A stretch of DNA of 64,000 nt from Portulaca oleracea (taxonomy: Eukaryota; Streptophyta; Magnoliopsida; Caryophyllales; Portulacaceae): assembly GCA_029582165.1 (NCBI GenBank), contig CM055884.1, positions 10,792,537-10,856,536 on the forward strand. The letters are read 5' to 3'. The translations under genes were made by a program, and so were the position numbers. Below, in pieces: positions 32,199-41,933 of this stretch. The notes beneath the pieces are model-generated. The model saw only the letters and a program-made list of their open reading frames with translations, was not told the DNA's origin and did not search any database. The number at the start of each line of letters is the position of its first letter. Position 1 is the stretch's first letter.

Positions 32199-34940
32199 AT
32201 GGCGGAAATCGAAGATAATGGAAGCAGTGTTGAATCTTCAACCCAAGAAAATTCCGTCGAAATCGTCCTCAAAACTATCGGCCCTAGTCGTCCTTCTCGG
32301 ATCAAAGTTCCTCATCGCATCAAGGTATCCCCCTTTTGGTTTTGACCTAATTTGTTCGCAGATTCTTGCTGGGTACCATTTTAGGGTTGTAGAGTTCTCG
32401 ATTGATTTCTCGAAGCAATGGTGATCAATCGGGAAATTAGGGTTTTTTTCTGGCTGTTGGCTGATTCTTACTGCATATCATTTCAAGGTCGATTGATTTT
32501 TCGGAGCAATGGTGATCAATCATGAATTTAGGGTTTTTTCTGGGTGTTGGCTGATTCCTACTGGGTATAATTTCAATGTCGTAGATTTGTCGATTGATCT
32601 TTTGAATCAATGGTGGTCGATCATGAATTTAGGTTTTTTTCTGGGTGTCATAAAGCTGCGATCTTTGGAGTATCTGCTGAATAGAATTCAATGGAAGACT
32701 TTGATTTTGAGGTTTATTTTTCCTGGTGAATGTTATATTGTTATGCTCTGAATTATGACATGCATCCATTTTTTTATTTGGGGGTTTCAATTTATCAATT
32801 CTGTGAAAATAAATCCTTAGCAGGGTTTTTCAAGTTGTGAAAAAGAAAATAAACTAAAATTGCTGCAATTCAACTGCTGAATATATTTCCCTAAGCATTT
32901 TTTTTTTTGCATTTTCTTGAACATTTTTTGCACATTTGTGTATTTGTTTGTTTGATGCTAACATGCCAATATGAGTGTGATGATTTAAATTTACATACAA
33001 ATTTCTATTCCTTAACTTTGTGTGTTGATCAAGTTTGAAGCTAGTTCGCGGTATTTTTGAACTGGCTGCAGTTGATGAAATGATAGCATTCCGGACTTGG
33101 AAACAACAAATCTTTAGAATACTTCAGCTTGCTTTTCCCGTAGTTTTGTTAGTAATGCTTGTACCCTCTATATTTTTTGCAATAGGTCCGCGATTTGCGA
33201 AAACTAATTGCCGATGACAAACAATTGCCGTTTGAGAGCTTGAGGCTTATATCACGGGGAACCGCATTGCACGATACCAAAAATGGAGAAGATATATACA
33301 TCAAACTTGCCGATGGAGGTATTTTGTTCTTCTTGTAGGTTTTTTCGGTTTGATGTTTGCATTAGTTCCTGTTCTTGTACACACCAAACGCGCGTTATAT
33401 AGATGTACGACCACACCTTTGATAGAGTAACATCTAATGGTTTGTCCGTGCTAAAGAAAAATGAGGACTTAGAGGTGAAGAGGGCATATGACTTGCTGAA
33501 AAATATAAATTGGGCGTTTCTCATTGCTTAATACTATTCTCTTTCCGATGTTTATCGTCCCCGTTTATGTTTCAGATTCCCTCATTGTAGCAGTGAGACC
33601 TAAGGCCCCGCCGAAGCATATTCGAGCAGGATACGATGACAATGATGAGGAAGATGATTTGGTGAGAACAGTGAATCAGTATTTACTATTTACATCAACT
33701 CCTTTTGTTAGAGACAGATTTTCGATAATCACTTTCCCTCGATCTGCCTTAACACGATGCATCCTGATCGGTTTTTCAGAAGTTCCAGCCTCCGGAAACA
33801 GCAAGTGGGTGGAAGTGGAGACTCTTTTGCATTTTACATGATAAGTTGAAGCTTCCTGGTTAGTACCTAAATTAGGGTGTGTTCGGCAAAACTACCGCTG
33901 CGGGAAATTTCTCTGAGTTTGAGTGTGAAATAATGGGGCCCGCCTAAAATTTTACCTGCCCATTAAACACAACCAAACACAGAGAAATTTAGCAACCAAA
34001 CGCTCGGTAAATCATACACAACATAAGCCATATAGAGTTGTGCTGATCGATGCTTCTTTTTTCTTTTGATAGATATCGTTTTGATCGCAATTTTCTCTCT
34101 CAGTTTAAAGGCATGGGCCTTTGTCATCCTGTGGTTTATACTGGCTCCAATTGCTCATAAATGGGATTTGGGACCTATATATGTAAGCCCTCCTTACTAA
34201 CTTCCATGATCATACAACTTTTCTGGCTTCGTTACCTTTCACTCGTTATTTTTCTGTAAAGCGATATATGATATGAACCGATAAACAAGACCCAAGCTGC
34301 AAGCTGCGGAATTCCAATTAGCAGGAACTAAGTTTTTGTGTTTCCGTGTTGATTTTGTTGCCATTGTCAGATAATTGCAACCGGATTCGCGATTATCTTC
34401 TTAAATCTCGGACATCGACAAGAAGGCGAACTGAGGTATGAATCAAAATAGTCCCTGAAGTTATCGTAATTAGACCTGGTCAGTGGACCGGGGACCCACC
34501 GAACAGACCCGAACATTTTACCAAAAATAAATGTTCAGGTCATTTGGAGTTTGAACATTTATTTCGGAAATTGGGTTACAAATGAAAATTGACACAATTT
34601 TAAAAAGGATATATACATTGCCTGGCCGACCCGCTGACCCAACCCACAACTTGTAGGGTCATGGTCAGCCGGCATGACCCGTCTGTGGGTCGGGTTGGGG
34701 TCCCGTGATTGCTGACCGACCCACAATTTTATCGATTCTACCCTAAACTAAAGCTAACCTTATGGGTAATGTATGACCCTTTTGTTTTTGATCAAGCAAA
34801 CTCGAGCACGAATTTGATATTTTCTTTCTTTGCATGGAAACTGCAGTGCATACTCCATCTTCAATGAGGATTTCAGAGAGCTTCCGGGAACACTGAATGC
34901 AGAGCGCCTCGATAGAGACATTCGAACGGGTCAGCTTTGA
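32199..34940 (+). CDS. SAYSvFN-domain protein with ubiquitin-like N-terminal region (7 exons)
   Basis: Exons: 32199-32324, 33186-33318, 33576-33661, 33780-33858, 34073-34182, 34371-34435, 34847-34940. All junctions are GT-AG and phases join cleanly to give 230 residues. Residues about 18-118 are ubiquitin-like (VRDLRKLIADDKQLPFESLR, then GDSLIVAVRPK), followed by an acidic linker (DDNDEEDD). Two hydrophobic segments (about 143-166 and 176-192) flank the short loop HKWDLGP. The C-terminus has the signature SAYSIFNEDFRELPGTL (200-216). Animal relatives (SAYSD1) act at the ER in translocation-linked ubiquitin/UFM1 quality control; the plant role is not established. Exons show no disruption, so the gene looks functional. 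Introns 1, 4 and 6 have taken up repeats. Confidence 0.9.
32370..32650 (+). repeat. About 100-bp tandem triplication in intron 1
   Basis: Three diverged units with cgattgat.t.tcg.agcaatggtgatcaat and tagggtttttt.ctgg.tgttggctgatt phrases, at about 32360-32460, 32461-32570 and 32571-32650. They lie just after exon 1 of the SAYSvFN gene. Confidence 0.8.
33876..34000. mobile_element. Short MITE-like insertion in intron 4
   Basis: Starts gggtgtgttcggcaaaac and ends with inverted cattaaacacaaccaaacac and related strings. The terminal motif is shared with hAT-type MITEs elsewhere in the window (50838). Confidence 0.45.
34466..34745. repeat. GGGTCGGGT-type fold-back repeat in intron 6
   Basis: Inverted G/C-rich phrases (gaccggggacccaccgaac... 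and ...gggtcgggttggggtccc) around an AT-rich centre. It resembles the fold-back at 5870-6541 in composition and layout. Confidence 0.5.
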
Positions 34941-35010
34941 AGGGAGGATCGAATTTTAACTGTACAAACTCGGTCCAGATTTTGCTTTTGTATAAAACTA
35001 CTTCTGGATA

Positions 35011-35018
35011 GATGATGG

Positions 35019-35053
<35 letters not shown>

Positions 35054-35055
35054 TT
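35011..35055. repeat. (GAT)n microsatellite in the 3' region of the SAYSvFN gene
   Basis: gatgatggtg followed by about 11 GAT/ATG repeats, about 70 bases after the stop codon and probably within the 3' UTR. Confidence 0.95.
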
Positions 35056-35365
35056 GGCTAAAAGTCTTCTACATTTAGCAGTCAGTGTAATCTTTGAGAT
35101 AAACTTGCTTGTACATGAATGAATGAGTGAATGAATATATCATGTTACAACACCATATCCTAGTCACCTCTCTGTGTCGTATATATATTGCATACACCCA
35201 AAGCATATACTCTACAGCAAACAATCTTCACATTCTTTCTCCAGGAGTACTTAATAAATTGCAGTCCGTGTCCTTGGTTTGTTGGAGGTGTATCTAGATC
35301 CGTTCGCATGAGGTTTGAAAACCTAAAGATCTAAGACATAGGCAGCTACGGGTGGACAACAAGGT

Positions 35366-35526
35366 TGTTAGAATCAGGATCCTAGCTCGGAACCATGAAG
35401 TAGATTGGATCGGAATTAACCAACGCATGATTGTGGATCAAAATGTAGATAGTAGAATCGTATCGATGATTTTGGGTCATAAAATCGTAGAATCGTATAT
35501 CAGTATCGGGATTTTAGTAACTATGG
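35366..35526 (+). repeat. Dispersed repeat, copy 1 (inverted copy in PP2C intron 1)
   Basis: Starts gttagaatcaggatcctagc and ends atcgggattttagtaactat. The reverse complement of 57662-57820 matches over the whole length with scattered changes. No coding capacity or terminal inverted repeats; probably a SINE- or MITE-like family of unknown class. Confidence 0.8.
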
Positions 35527-36320
35527 TGAGCAATGGGTCGCGTTGGGTTAGTTTGGGTTGGGTTGGGCTAGTTTAGGTCCGAACTAGTTGGTTGGGTCAT
35601 GTCATGGTCGGTCCATTACAATAGTGAATGAACCAGATCGGGCTTTCTAAAAGGGAGAAAAGAAGAAGCAAAAAGGAGGGTTGGCCCATGGGCCATGTAT
35701 GACTTGTTTTGGCCCAATATTTAAAATAGATTGTATTTTGATTTTATAACAATGAAGGTTTTTTTGGGTCTCATCATAATCAAGTTCTTCATGCACTCTT
35801 GTGTATGGTGGAACTTTATTTTCATAACTTATACCAAAAAAGCTTAATTATGAATAATTATTATTTTATATGAAGTATTATATATTAATATAATTAACTA
35901 AATTTAACATTTAAACTAATACAAAAAAATATGCGTATTTTACATATTAATGGATTGACCTGGTTCGATCATCTAGGACCTATTAGTTTGCTTAAATAAG
36001 TCGATATATTATAGATGCAGCCCATTAACGACTCAACTCATTAATCATTTTATTTAGCTTGGCCTATTGCCAAGTTGAGTATATTTTTCTTAAAATTCAT
36101 AAACTTTAAATTACAAAAAAGATTGTCTTTATGTAAATCTCCTAAACTGCATTCGAATGTATTATTGAGGAGTTTGTTGTTAGTTGTAGAAGATTTTTCT
36201 TAAATGTGACACATTTTTCTTGAAGGATGAGAAGCAACATCACAAACTCGAATTTTGGCATGATTCATTGTCCACTTTAGTTGACATCTTACCTCTTATT
36301 TAAGTGAGGCTTAAAATATA
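35527..36320. other. No gene
   Basis: A G/T-rich tract (gttgggttagtttgggttgg, about 35540) followed by AT-rich DNA. I see no coding region or recognisable element. Confidence 0.5.
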
Positions 36321-36321
36321 C

Positions 36322-36575
36322 TTCGTCCGTTATTTTTTATCTGTCATTTACGGTTTTCATTATTAATTTTTAATTAATAATTTTTAATATAAATTTTTTA
36401 TAAAAAATATAATATTATACTTTTCTAATAGTATTTTCTATTTTGAATCTAATAACATCAATTTTGTATGATGGATCATTATACAAATTAAAATATTAAC
36501 GGTCAAAGTTTTTAACATAATTTTCAAGGTGAAAGATAAATAAAAACAAATAAATAAAAATGGAGGTAATATTAC
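36322..36575. mobile_element. Stowaway-like MITE
   Basis: About 250 bp with a left end close to tacttcgtccgttattttttatctgtc and a right end ...gaaagataaataaaaac..aaaaatggaggtaa. These are complementary Stowaway (Tc1/mariner) termini with an AT-rich body. Confidence 0.65.
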
Positions 36576-37017
36576 ATAGATTGATTAAGAACTTGTGAAC
36601 AATACTTTGGGGTCAAATCCTTTTTTTAAAAAAAAATAATAAAGCATGGATTGATTTGAAAAACTTCATCCAATGAACTATGTTGACATAAAAATTATTT
36701 ATTAGAATGACAAATATAAAATGAGAATAAATAAAGGTATAGTAATAAAGTAGTGGAAAACAGTTGGGAAGAGAAGGAACATCCAATGCCAATGGTTGTT
36801 GGTCGTTGGACAACCATTCCTCAACGGCACGCTACTTAATTTAATTACTAATTAATTAAAACTCTTCACTTAATTTGTCAACCCCTCCTAGTTTTTTCTT
36901 TTCTTTTCTTTTCAACTATTGAAATTTCAAAACAAGAGAGAAGACTAAATCCTAGTGACACTTTCAACGTTTTGTTTTTAGATAAAGGATTTGTTTTCCA
37001 TGTTAAGTACATAGTTG
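36576..37017. other. No gene
   Basis: AT-rich spacer between the Stowaway-like element and the TRIM-like element; nothing recognisable. Confidence 0.5.
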
Positions 37018-37022
37018 ATTGT

Positions 37023-37091
37023 TATTAGAATATAAAACCATTCATGGGGCTTCAACCATCAGCTTAAGCTTTTGGTTGAGATGGTTCCACA
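37023..37091 (+). repeat. 5' LTR (69 bp) of the TRIM-like element
   Basis: Begins TATTAGAATATAAAACC; the expected terminal TG has become TA. Shares the core cttcaaccatcagcttaag with the 3' copy. Confidence 0.88.
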
Positions 37092-37376
37092 TGGTATCAG
37101 AGCGGGTTTAATTCCCGTGATTCACTTCTTCTTCCTCCATTTCATCTTCCATCTTATTCTCCATCATCACCTGGTATCATCATCATCTTCCATCATTAAC
37201 TCCACCAACATCCTGATTATCCCTCTCTTTCTCTCTTTCTCTCTCTAAACACGAGAGGAGGTTTTCCAGAAAAACCAAATCACATCTCTCTGATGGGTGT
37301 CTAAATTCAATTCAAACCCAGTGAGAGGAGACCCCTGTCATCTCATCTCCGTTGTCATCTCTTCCGGAATCAAGAA

Positions 37377-37700
37377 ATGGGAACGTCGGACACGCCCAAC
37401 GTAGGACAACACTGCTCCGTCGACAATTGCAGGCAGATTGATTTCATCGCCTTCATCTGCGACCGCTGTCACCAGGAATTTTGCTTAGAGCATCGAAGCT
37501 ACGGACTGCACGATTGCCCTGAAGCCGATGAGCAAGGCGTGACCATTGTCATTTGCTCAATCTATACCAAAGGATTTCGCCTGAATTCTTGTGAAGATCC
37601 TGAATCACACAGAAGCCCACGTTCGACCGTATGTAATCCAATTGCAACCAACGAGGAAATGCCCGGTTCGATGCAAGAACCGAATCAATTTCCAGTTATT
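37377..37700 (+). pseudogene. Captured fragment of an AN1 zinc-finger stress-associated protein (SAP11/12/13 type)
   Basis: ATG at 37377 opens MGTSDTPNVGQHCSVDNCRQ, followed by DFIAFICDRCHQEFCLEHRS, the first AN1 finger with its Cys and His ligands (C-X4-C ... C-X2-C ... C-X4-H), and EDPES. Plant two-AN1 proteins start this way and continue with a T-W-E-x-H-V linker. Here that linker and the KKKCPV-like start of the second finger appear only in the next frame (about 37600-37690), so a frameshift has broken the copy. The second finger is not completed. The fragment sits about 275 bases behind the primer site of the surrounding retroelement. Confidence 0.75.
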
Positions 37701-37712
37701 TCTTCATCTTGA

Positions 37713-38120
37713 CATGCCCGGGGTTTCTTCATCTGTCAACTTCTTCAAGATCCCACCGGAGACTCGCCGGCTCCGTCGTTCTCTTCCTCATCGTTCAATG
37801 CGTCCTTTTCCTCTCCATTTTCATGGCCGCAATCCGTTCAGTTTCCGCCATTGACGACCCCTTCTCAACTTCCGTTTTCTCCTCACCATCACCAGCTTTA
37901 TCGTCCACTACCTCCACCATCGCCGCCGCGTCTATAACCGCAACTCTGCCTCCATTCAACTTCTTCCACGACGATGATCTGAAGCCGCCTCCGTTCTCTC
38001 CGTTCTTGACCGTCACTCGGATCCTCACTGAGCTCGGTTATCACCACCTCGCCATGGGAGCTCACTCAATTTCTTCCTCCGAGCTTCATATTTTTCTCCC
38101 CATTTATGCAAATCGTCGTT
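37713..38120 (+). pseudogene. Captured fragment of a secreted, fasciclin-like-type protein gene (tentative)
   Basis: The frame continues through a hydrophobic signal/anchor-like segment (SVVLFLIVQCVLFLSIFMAA), a Ser/Thr/Pro-rich stretch and then FSPFLTVTRILTELGYHHLAMG. These resemble the N-terminus and first helix of single-domain plant fasciclin-like arabinogalactan proteins. The following residues diverge and I could not find the fasciclin H1 and H2 motifs, so the family assignment is uncertain. The frame stays open to 38404 across the junction with the kinase-derived part, making a chimeric 231-codon frame. Confidence 0.4.
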
Positions 38121-38129
38121 TTCTTGGTG

Positions 38130-38600
38130 TTTGTCTGATGAAGAGCGGTAATTTCGAAGAACATCGCGAACAATCGGAAACCCTAATTCCGAGTCAGTTG
38201 GGTTCTGGGGTTCCAGACTGGAAGAACGACCAAATGGATGAATTTCAAGAATCATCAATGGATTTTATGGTTTGTGATTCGAATTCGAAGCTAATTCCGA
38301 GTGGGTCGATGGGGATGAGACATTCGAACAGTGAAGTTCGAACAGTGAAGCTCTTGGACTGGGGTGAGGATGGTACGGCCACCAGTGTAGACAATGTTGC
38401 GTAACGAGCATCGTTTCAGCAAGAAGTCACTATTTGGCAACAATCTAACCACCTTAATGTTACCAAATTTGTCGGTGCTTCCATGGGAACTTCAAATCTC
38501 AGAGTGCCGGTAACAAACGACTCCTCCAGTTCCCTTCCATCTTGAACATGCTGTGTTGTTGTCGAATTCATAACTGAGGGTAGAGATTTCCCTTTCAAAT
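38130..38600 (+). pseudogene. Captured fragments of a Raf-like protein kinase gene (group C MAPKKK / MRK1-like)
   Basis: VKLLDWGEDGTATS (about 38345-38390), then, after a stop at 38404, SFQQEVTIWQQSNHLNVTKF and VGASMGTSNLRVP, then (after another stop) TCCVVVEFITEG. These match the subdomain II-V stretch of plant Raf-like kinases, where the VLDWGEDG and VTKFVGASMGTSNL strings are characteristic. The invariant Lys context is degraded and no catalytic loop follows, so it is a dead fragment. The part from 38606 to 38866 has an open frame I do not recognise; it may be a further captured piece. Confidence 0.75.
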
Positions 38601-38892
38601 TCACCATGTCTGATAAAAAGATTATGATTGATCTGTGTGATCGTCTCTTCGTTCTCTCGTCCGATCAACCAGGAATGTCTCTCATGGCCAATGTATTCGC
38701 CAGAGACAATTTCAATACCTGGAAAAGTTCGGCAATCTATCTTTCTTTCTTTCGTCGTTTGACTCTACGAAGTTCTTCCGTATTTACGTCCATTTCACCC
38801 ACTATTAGGAGTTGTGGTGATGGCGAGGAAGCTATTGGAGTTAAAGTTCAAGATCTCCATTGTTGACAAATTGGAGTTTTGACACCCTCCAA

Positions 38893-39129
38893 TTTGAGGG
38901 GGGTTTTAGGAGTAGTAAATCTTATATTTCCAATTTGTTCACAATTTTATTTCTTTGTTTTCTTTTATCTTGTTTCTTGGTTTGTTAGGGAGGTTGGTTA
39001 TATATAACCTATCTCTCCCCCTTGTATCTTTGAGTTGAGATTCATCAATAATAACATTTCTCAAATCTCTCTCCCTCTTCTCTCTTTTAGTTTCACCAAA
39101 TTGGGTGAAATTTAACATGGTATCAGAGC
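38893..39129 (+). mobile_element. Foreign LTR captured with PPT and PBS inside the TRIM-like element
   Basis: A polypurine string (tttgagggggg) leads into a segment ending TTTAACA at 39117, followed at once by TGGTATCAGAGC (39118-39129). PPT-LTR-PBS in that order is the junction between two tandem retroelements or of a one-LTR circle, not a normal internal part. The 214-bp LTR (about 38904-39117) has Copia-like features and a starting TG degraded to TT. Confidence 0.65.
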
Positions 39130-39250
39130 TAGACCTAAGCAAGAGGTCTCAGGTTCGAATCTCAGCACCCCCCATATTCAATTGCGCTAGGTAAAGGGGG
39201 CCTTTGCAGCATCCACGCTTCAAGCCCAAGGGCAATCGCGTGAGGGGGCG

Positions 39251-39319
39251 TGTTAGAGTATAAAACCATTTCTGGGGCTTCAACCATCAGCTTAAGCTTT
39301 TGGTTGAGATGGTTCCACA
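39251..39319 (+). repeat. 3' LTR (69 bp) of the TRIM-like element
   Basis: TGTTAGAGTATAAAACC...GGTTCCACA, with intact TG and CA ends, preceded by polypurine gtgagggggcg and followed by the ATTGT duplication. Confidence 0.9.
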
Positions 39320-39324
39320 ATTGT

Positions 39325-41672
39325 TCCTTTTAGATAGAATTCTTTATTATACAAAGTTTAAAAGGGTTAAATTTATGATAAATTGCCAAAAACAGCAAAA
39401 GCAAACAACACAATAATATAGAAAAATAAAACAATGATGATCACGACACAAATATAAAAACAAGCAGGTAATCATGATTAATTCCACACTTTTTTTTCTT
39501 CCTTTCTTTCGGCCATTTATCTCTAAAAATCTTCGCCGTAATTTTTAGATCATCACGAATGACGCTCAGATCCAATCTTTGCTGTTCTTCGCGCGTCGTC
39601 GTGCAATCTATCTAGAGAAATATCCACGGGTTCCTCTAGACTCTCTCTACTGATCAAGTGTCCAAGAGGTTTTTGAAGATTTTGGGGAGAGCCCATCCTG
39701 GGAGCGGTTAGCATGATTGACAGTTGGCATGATAATCTTAGAAGATTGGGAGATGACTGTGAACCGGTTTAAGAAAAAGCAGGTGGAGAAAAGAAGACTG
39801 GAGCCAGGGCATGATTGGTTCGAGTGGCTTAGCAGGAGCATCATCTTTTACTGGAGTATATTACTTGTTGTCTGTTGATATGCATGAGACTTTTCTGTCT
39901 AGTATCGGTTAGGTGTAGGTTTTTCTATATTTTGCATACAAGTTGTTCTTGTCTAGCCTTTTACATATAGGTGTGTTCTTTTCTTGCTTGCTTCGAGGGG
40001 TTTTGTTGGAGTGGTATTTTTTTATAAAAAAATTATTGTTTTTATCGCGGGACCTTGCTTGAGAGTTTTGATGTATTACCGGATCAAGAAAGGTTCTTAA
40101 TTCCGATGATACATGAAACACGTGTAACCAAACAGGGAAGTGAGGGTGGTTCACGAGATTAGGGTGGAAAAGAGAGGAGTAGTTCTCGTGAAAGGGGTTC
40201 TTTGTGGAAGTTATTTTGTCGTGAGGGCTTTTGTGGTTTCAAAATTCAAGAAAGGTTGAATCTTGAACGGGAAAGAGGGAGAGATTGATGAATCTTGGAT
40301 GGTGGTTTGATGAGGGTTGACGTGAGGTAGGAGGAGAAAGGGAGAGTGATTGGCGTTGGAATGGGGAGAAAGGGAGAGGGTAGTAGTTTGTTAGAGGAGA
40401 GAGAGGGAGTTTGTTGGAAGGTTGTTATGGAGAGAGAAAAGAGAATGAGGTGGCGTTTGGGAGGAGGTGGATGACGTTGGGATGGAGAAATAAAGAAGGT
40501 AGGTTTTGTTGTGTCTTAACTATATTGATAGAAAGACAACAATGTAATTACCTTAACTATATTGATAGAAAGGTAAGAACGGATAGAACTAGGTTTCTAA
40601 CTTGAATCCACAAAATAGACAACCTAGGGCTAACTTGATCTAGACTGCAACCTAGGATCAAGCTCTTCCTAACCACTTGGGTGTCATGCCAAGATACAAT
40701 AGAAGAAAAGGGGTGAAAGTTTATCCAAACCTCGAGAGAAAACTAAAAGCTTAATTGATTTCATAATTCAAGTTGTGTGTTTGCCTTGAGAGGCTTACAA
40801 TCCTATTTATACTAGGAGAGTCCTTAAGGGACTAGAACTCCTACTTGGCGTGCAAGCCAAGCTATCTAACCTTAGGAGACTCTAACTTGGCGTGTAATCC
40901 AAGTAGAACTCCTTATTCTAGATGCCTAACACTCCTACTCTCCCTTGGATTAGGAATCCTTATCCCAGGGGAAGTTTGTTACAACTAACCTTATCCCAGT
41001 TGGTTTGGCTTTCCTAATCCAATATGGATTAGTTACAAAATAGCCCGTCTCTATCTAGGAATTAAAAGTGACGCCTAATCTATCAATACCACACGAGATA
41101 TTAATCCTAGGATGATCAAGTTTATAATTCACTTGTCATCTTACATTATTCTAAAAATAAAAACACACCAAAATTATTAAAATCTATAATTAATAAATTA
41201 CATCTAAAAATCAAGATTATAGAATTGAACTTGATGTTCTTGATTTGGACGTGTGATCTTGCTCTTCTTGGGCTTGACGTGTGATCTTGGCTCATCTAGG
41301 ATGTTTGAACATCCTTTTAAAATAAGAAACACACCATATGAATGGGCCTTTGTAATTCAGCTTTGTATCTTCCTTCTTTGGCCCACTGGGTGTAGATGAC
41401 CCAAATCTTTCTTATTAGTCCTGTGTAAGGTGAAGTCCTTTGATGTAGGACCCTATCTGTAGCTTGGTTCTTCACTTGGGCTTTCTGGATTGGGTCTAGG
41501 GGAATAAGCGTGGGCTGATTTCCATCAAGTTTGAATAATTTAAAGAAAAAATAATTGTTAATCTTTTACTCATGATTACAAATATGTTCATAAATAGACA
41601 AAATGTGGCGAATGCTAACCATCATTTATCCACGATTAAAATTAGCTATTAGCAAGATTCGACACTAGTTAG
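39325..41672 (-). other. No intact gene; probable LTR-retrotransposon remains
   Basis: From about 40600 to 41527, repeated phrases (acttggcgtgcaagccaag and variants) and an end ggctgatttccatca suggest a minus-strand LTR, but no matching partner or target duplication was found. A short frame near 39650-39880 (WFEWLSRSIIFYW) is not recognised. A small direct repeat ttaactatattgatagaaag occurs at about 40517 and 40554. Confidence 0.35.
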
Positions 41673-41933
41673 GTACTCCCTCTGTTCCATATCAATTGTC
41701 ATTTTGTTAACTATCACGGTCTCCAATGTCACTTTTTGATTGATAATTTCTTACATAATATTTTATTAACAATTGCAATATTATATTTTTATGATAGTAT
41801 TTTTCGTTACAAATCTAATAATAATAATTTTATATAACAAGTCATTGTATATATTGAAAAATTTATGGTCAAAATTCTGTAGATTTGACTGCACAATTTC
41901 CAAAGACGACAGTTAATATGGAACGGAGGGTGT
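41673..41933. mobile_element. Stowaway-like MITE
   Basis: The left end TACTCCCTCTGTTCCATAT and the right end ATATGGAACGGAGGGTGTA are near-perfect inverted repeats flanked by TA. The 260-bp AT-rich body is non-coding. This is classic Stowaway structure. Confidence 0.88.

Larger units (their letters stand above)
37023..39319 (+). mobile_element. TRIM/SMART-type retroelement with 69-bp LTRs carrying host gene fragments
   Basis: Two 69-bp direct repeats (37023-37091 and 39251-39319) differ at about four positions, end GGTTCCACA and are flanked by a perfect 5-bp duplication ATTGT (37018-37022 and 39320-39324). The primer site TGGTATCAGAGC follows the first repeat directly (37092-37103) and a polypurine string (gtgagggggcg) precedes the second. 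All hallmarks of an LTR retroelement are therefore present, but no gag or pol. The 2.16-kb interior holds fragments of an AN1 zinc-finger gene, a secreted-protein gene and a Raf-like kinase gene, then a 214-bp foreign LTR with its own PPT and PBS. Such non-autonomous elements are mobilised by other retrotransposons and can pick up host exons. Confidence 0.85.

Noticed and set aside
37377..38866. A functional multi-exon host gene
   Set aside because: Fragments of different gene families are joined with frameshifts and stops, and the block is bounded by LTRs, PBS, PPT and a target duplication.
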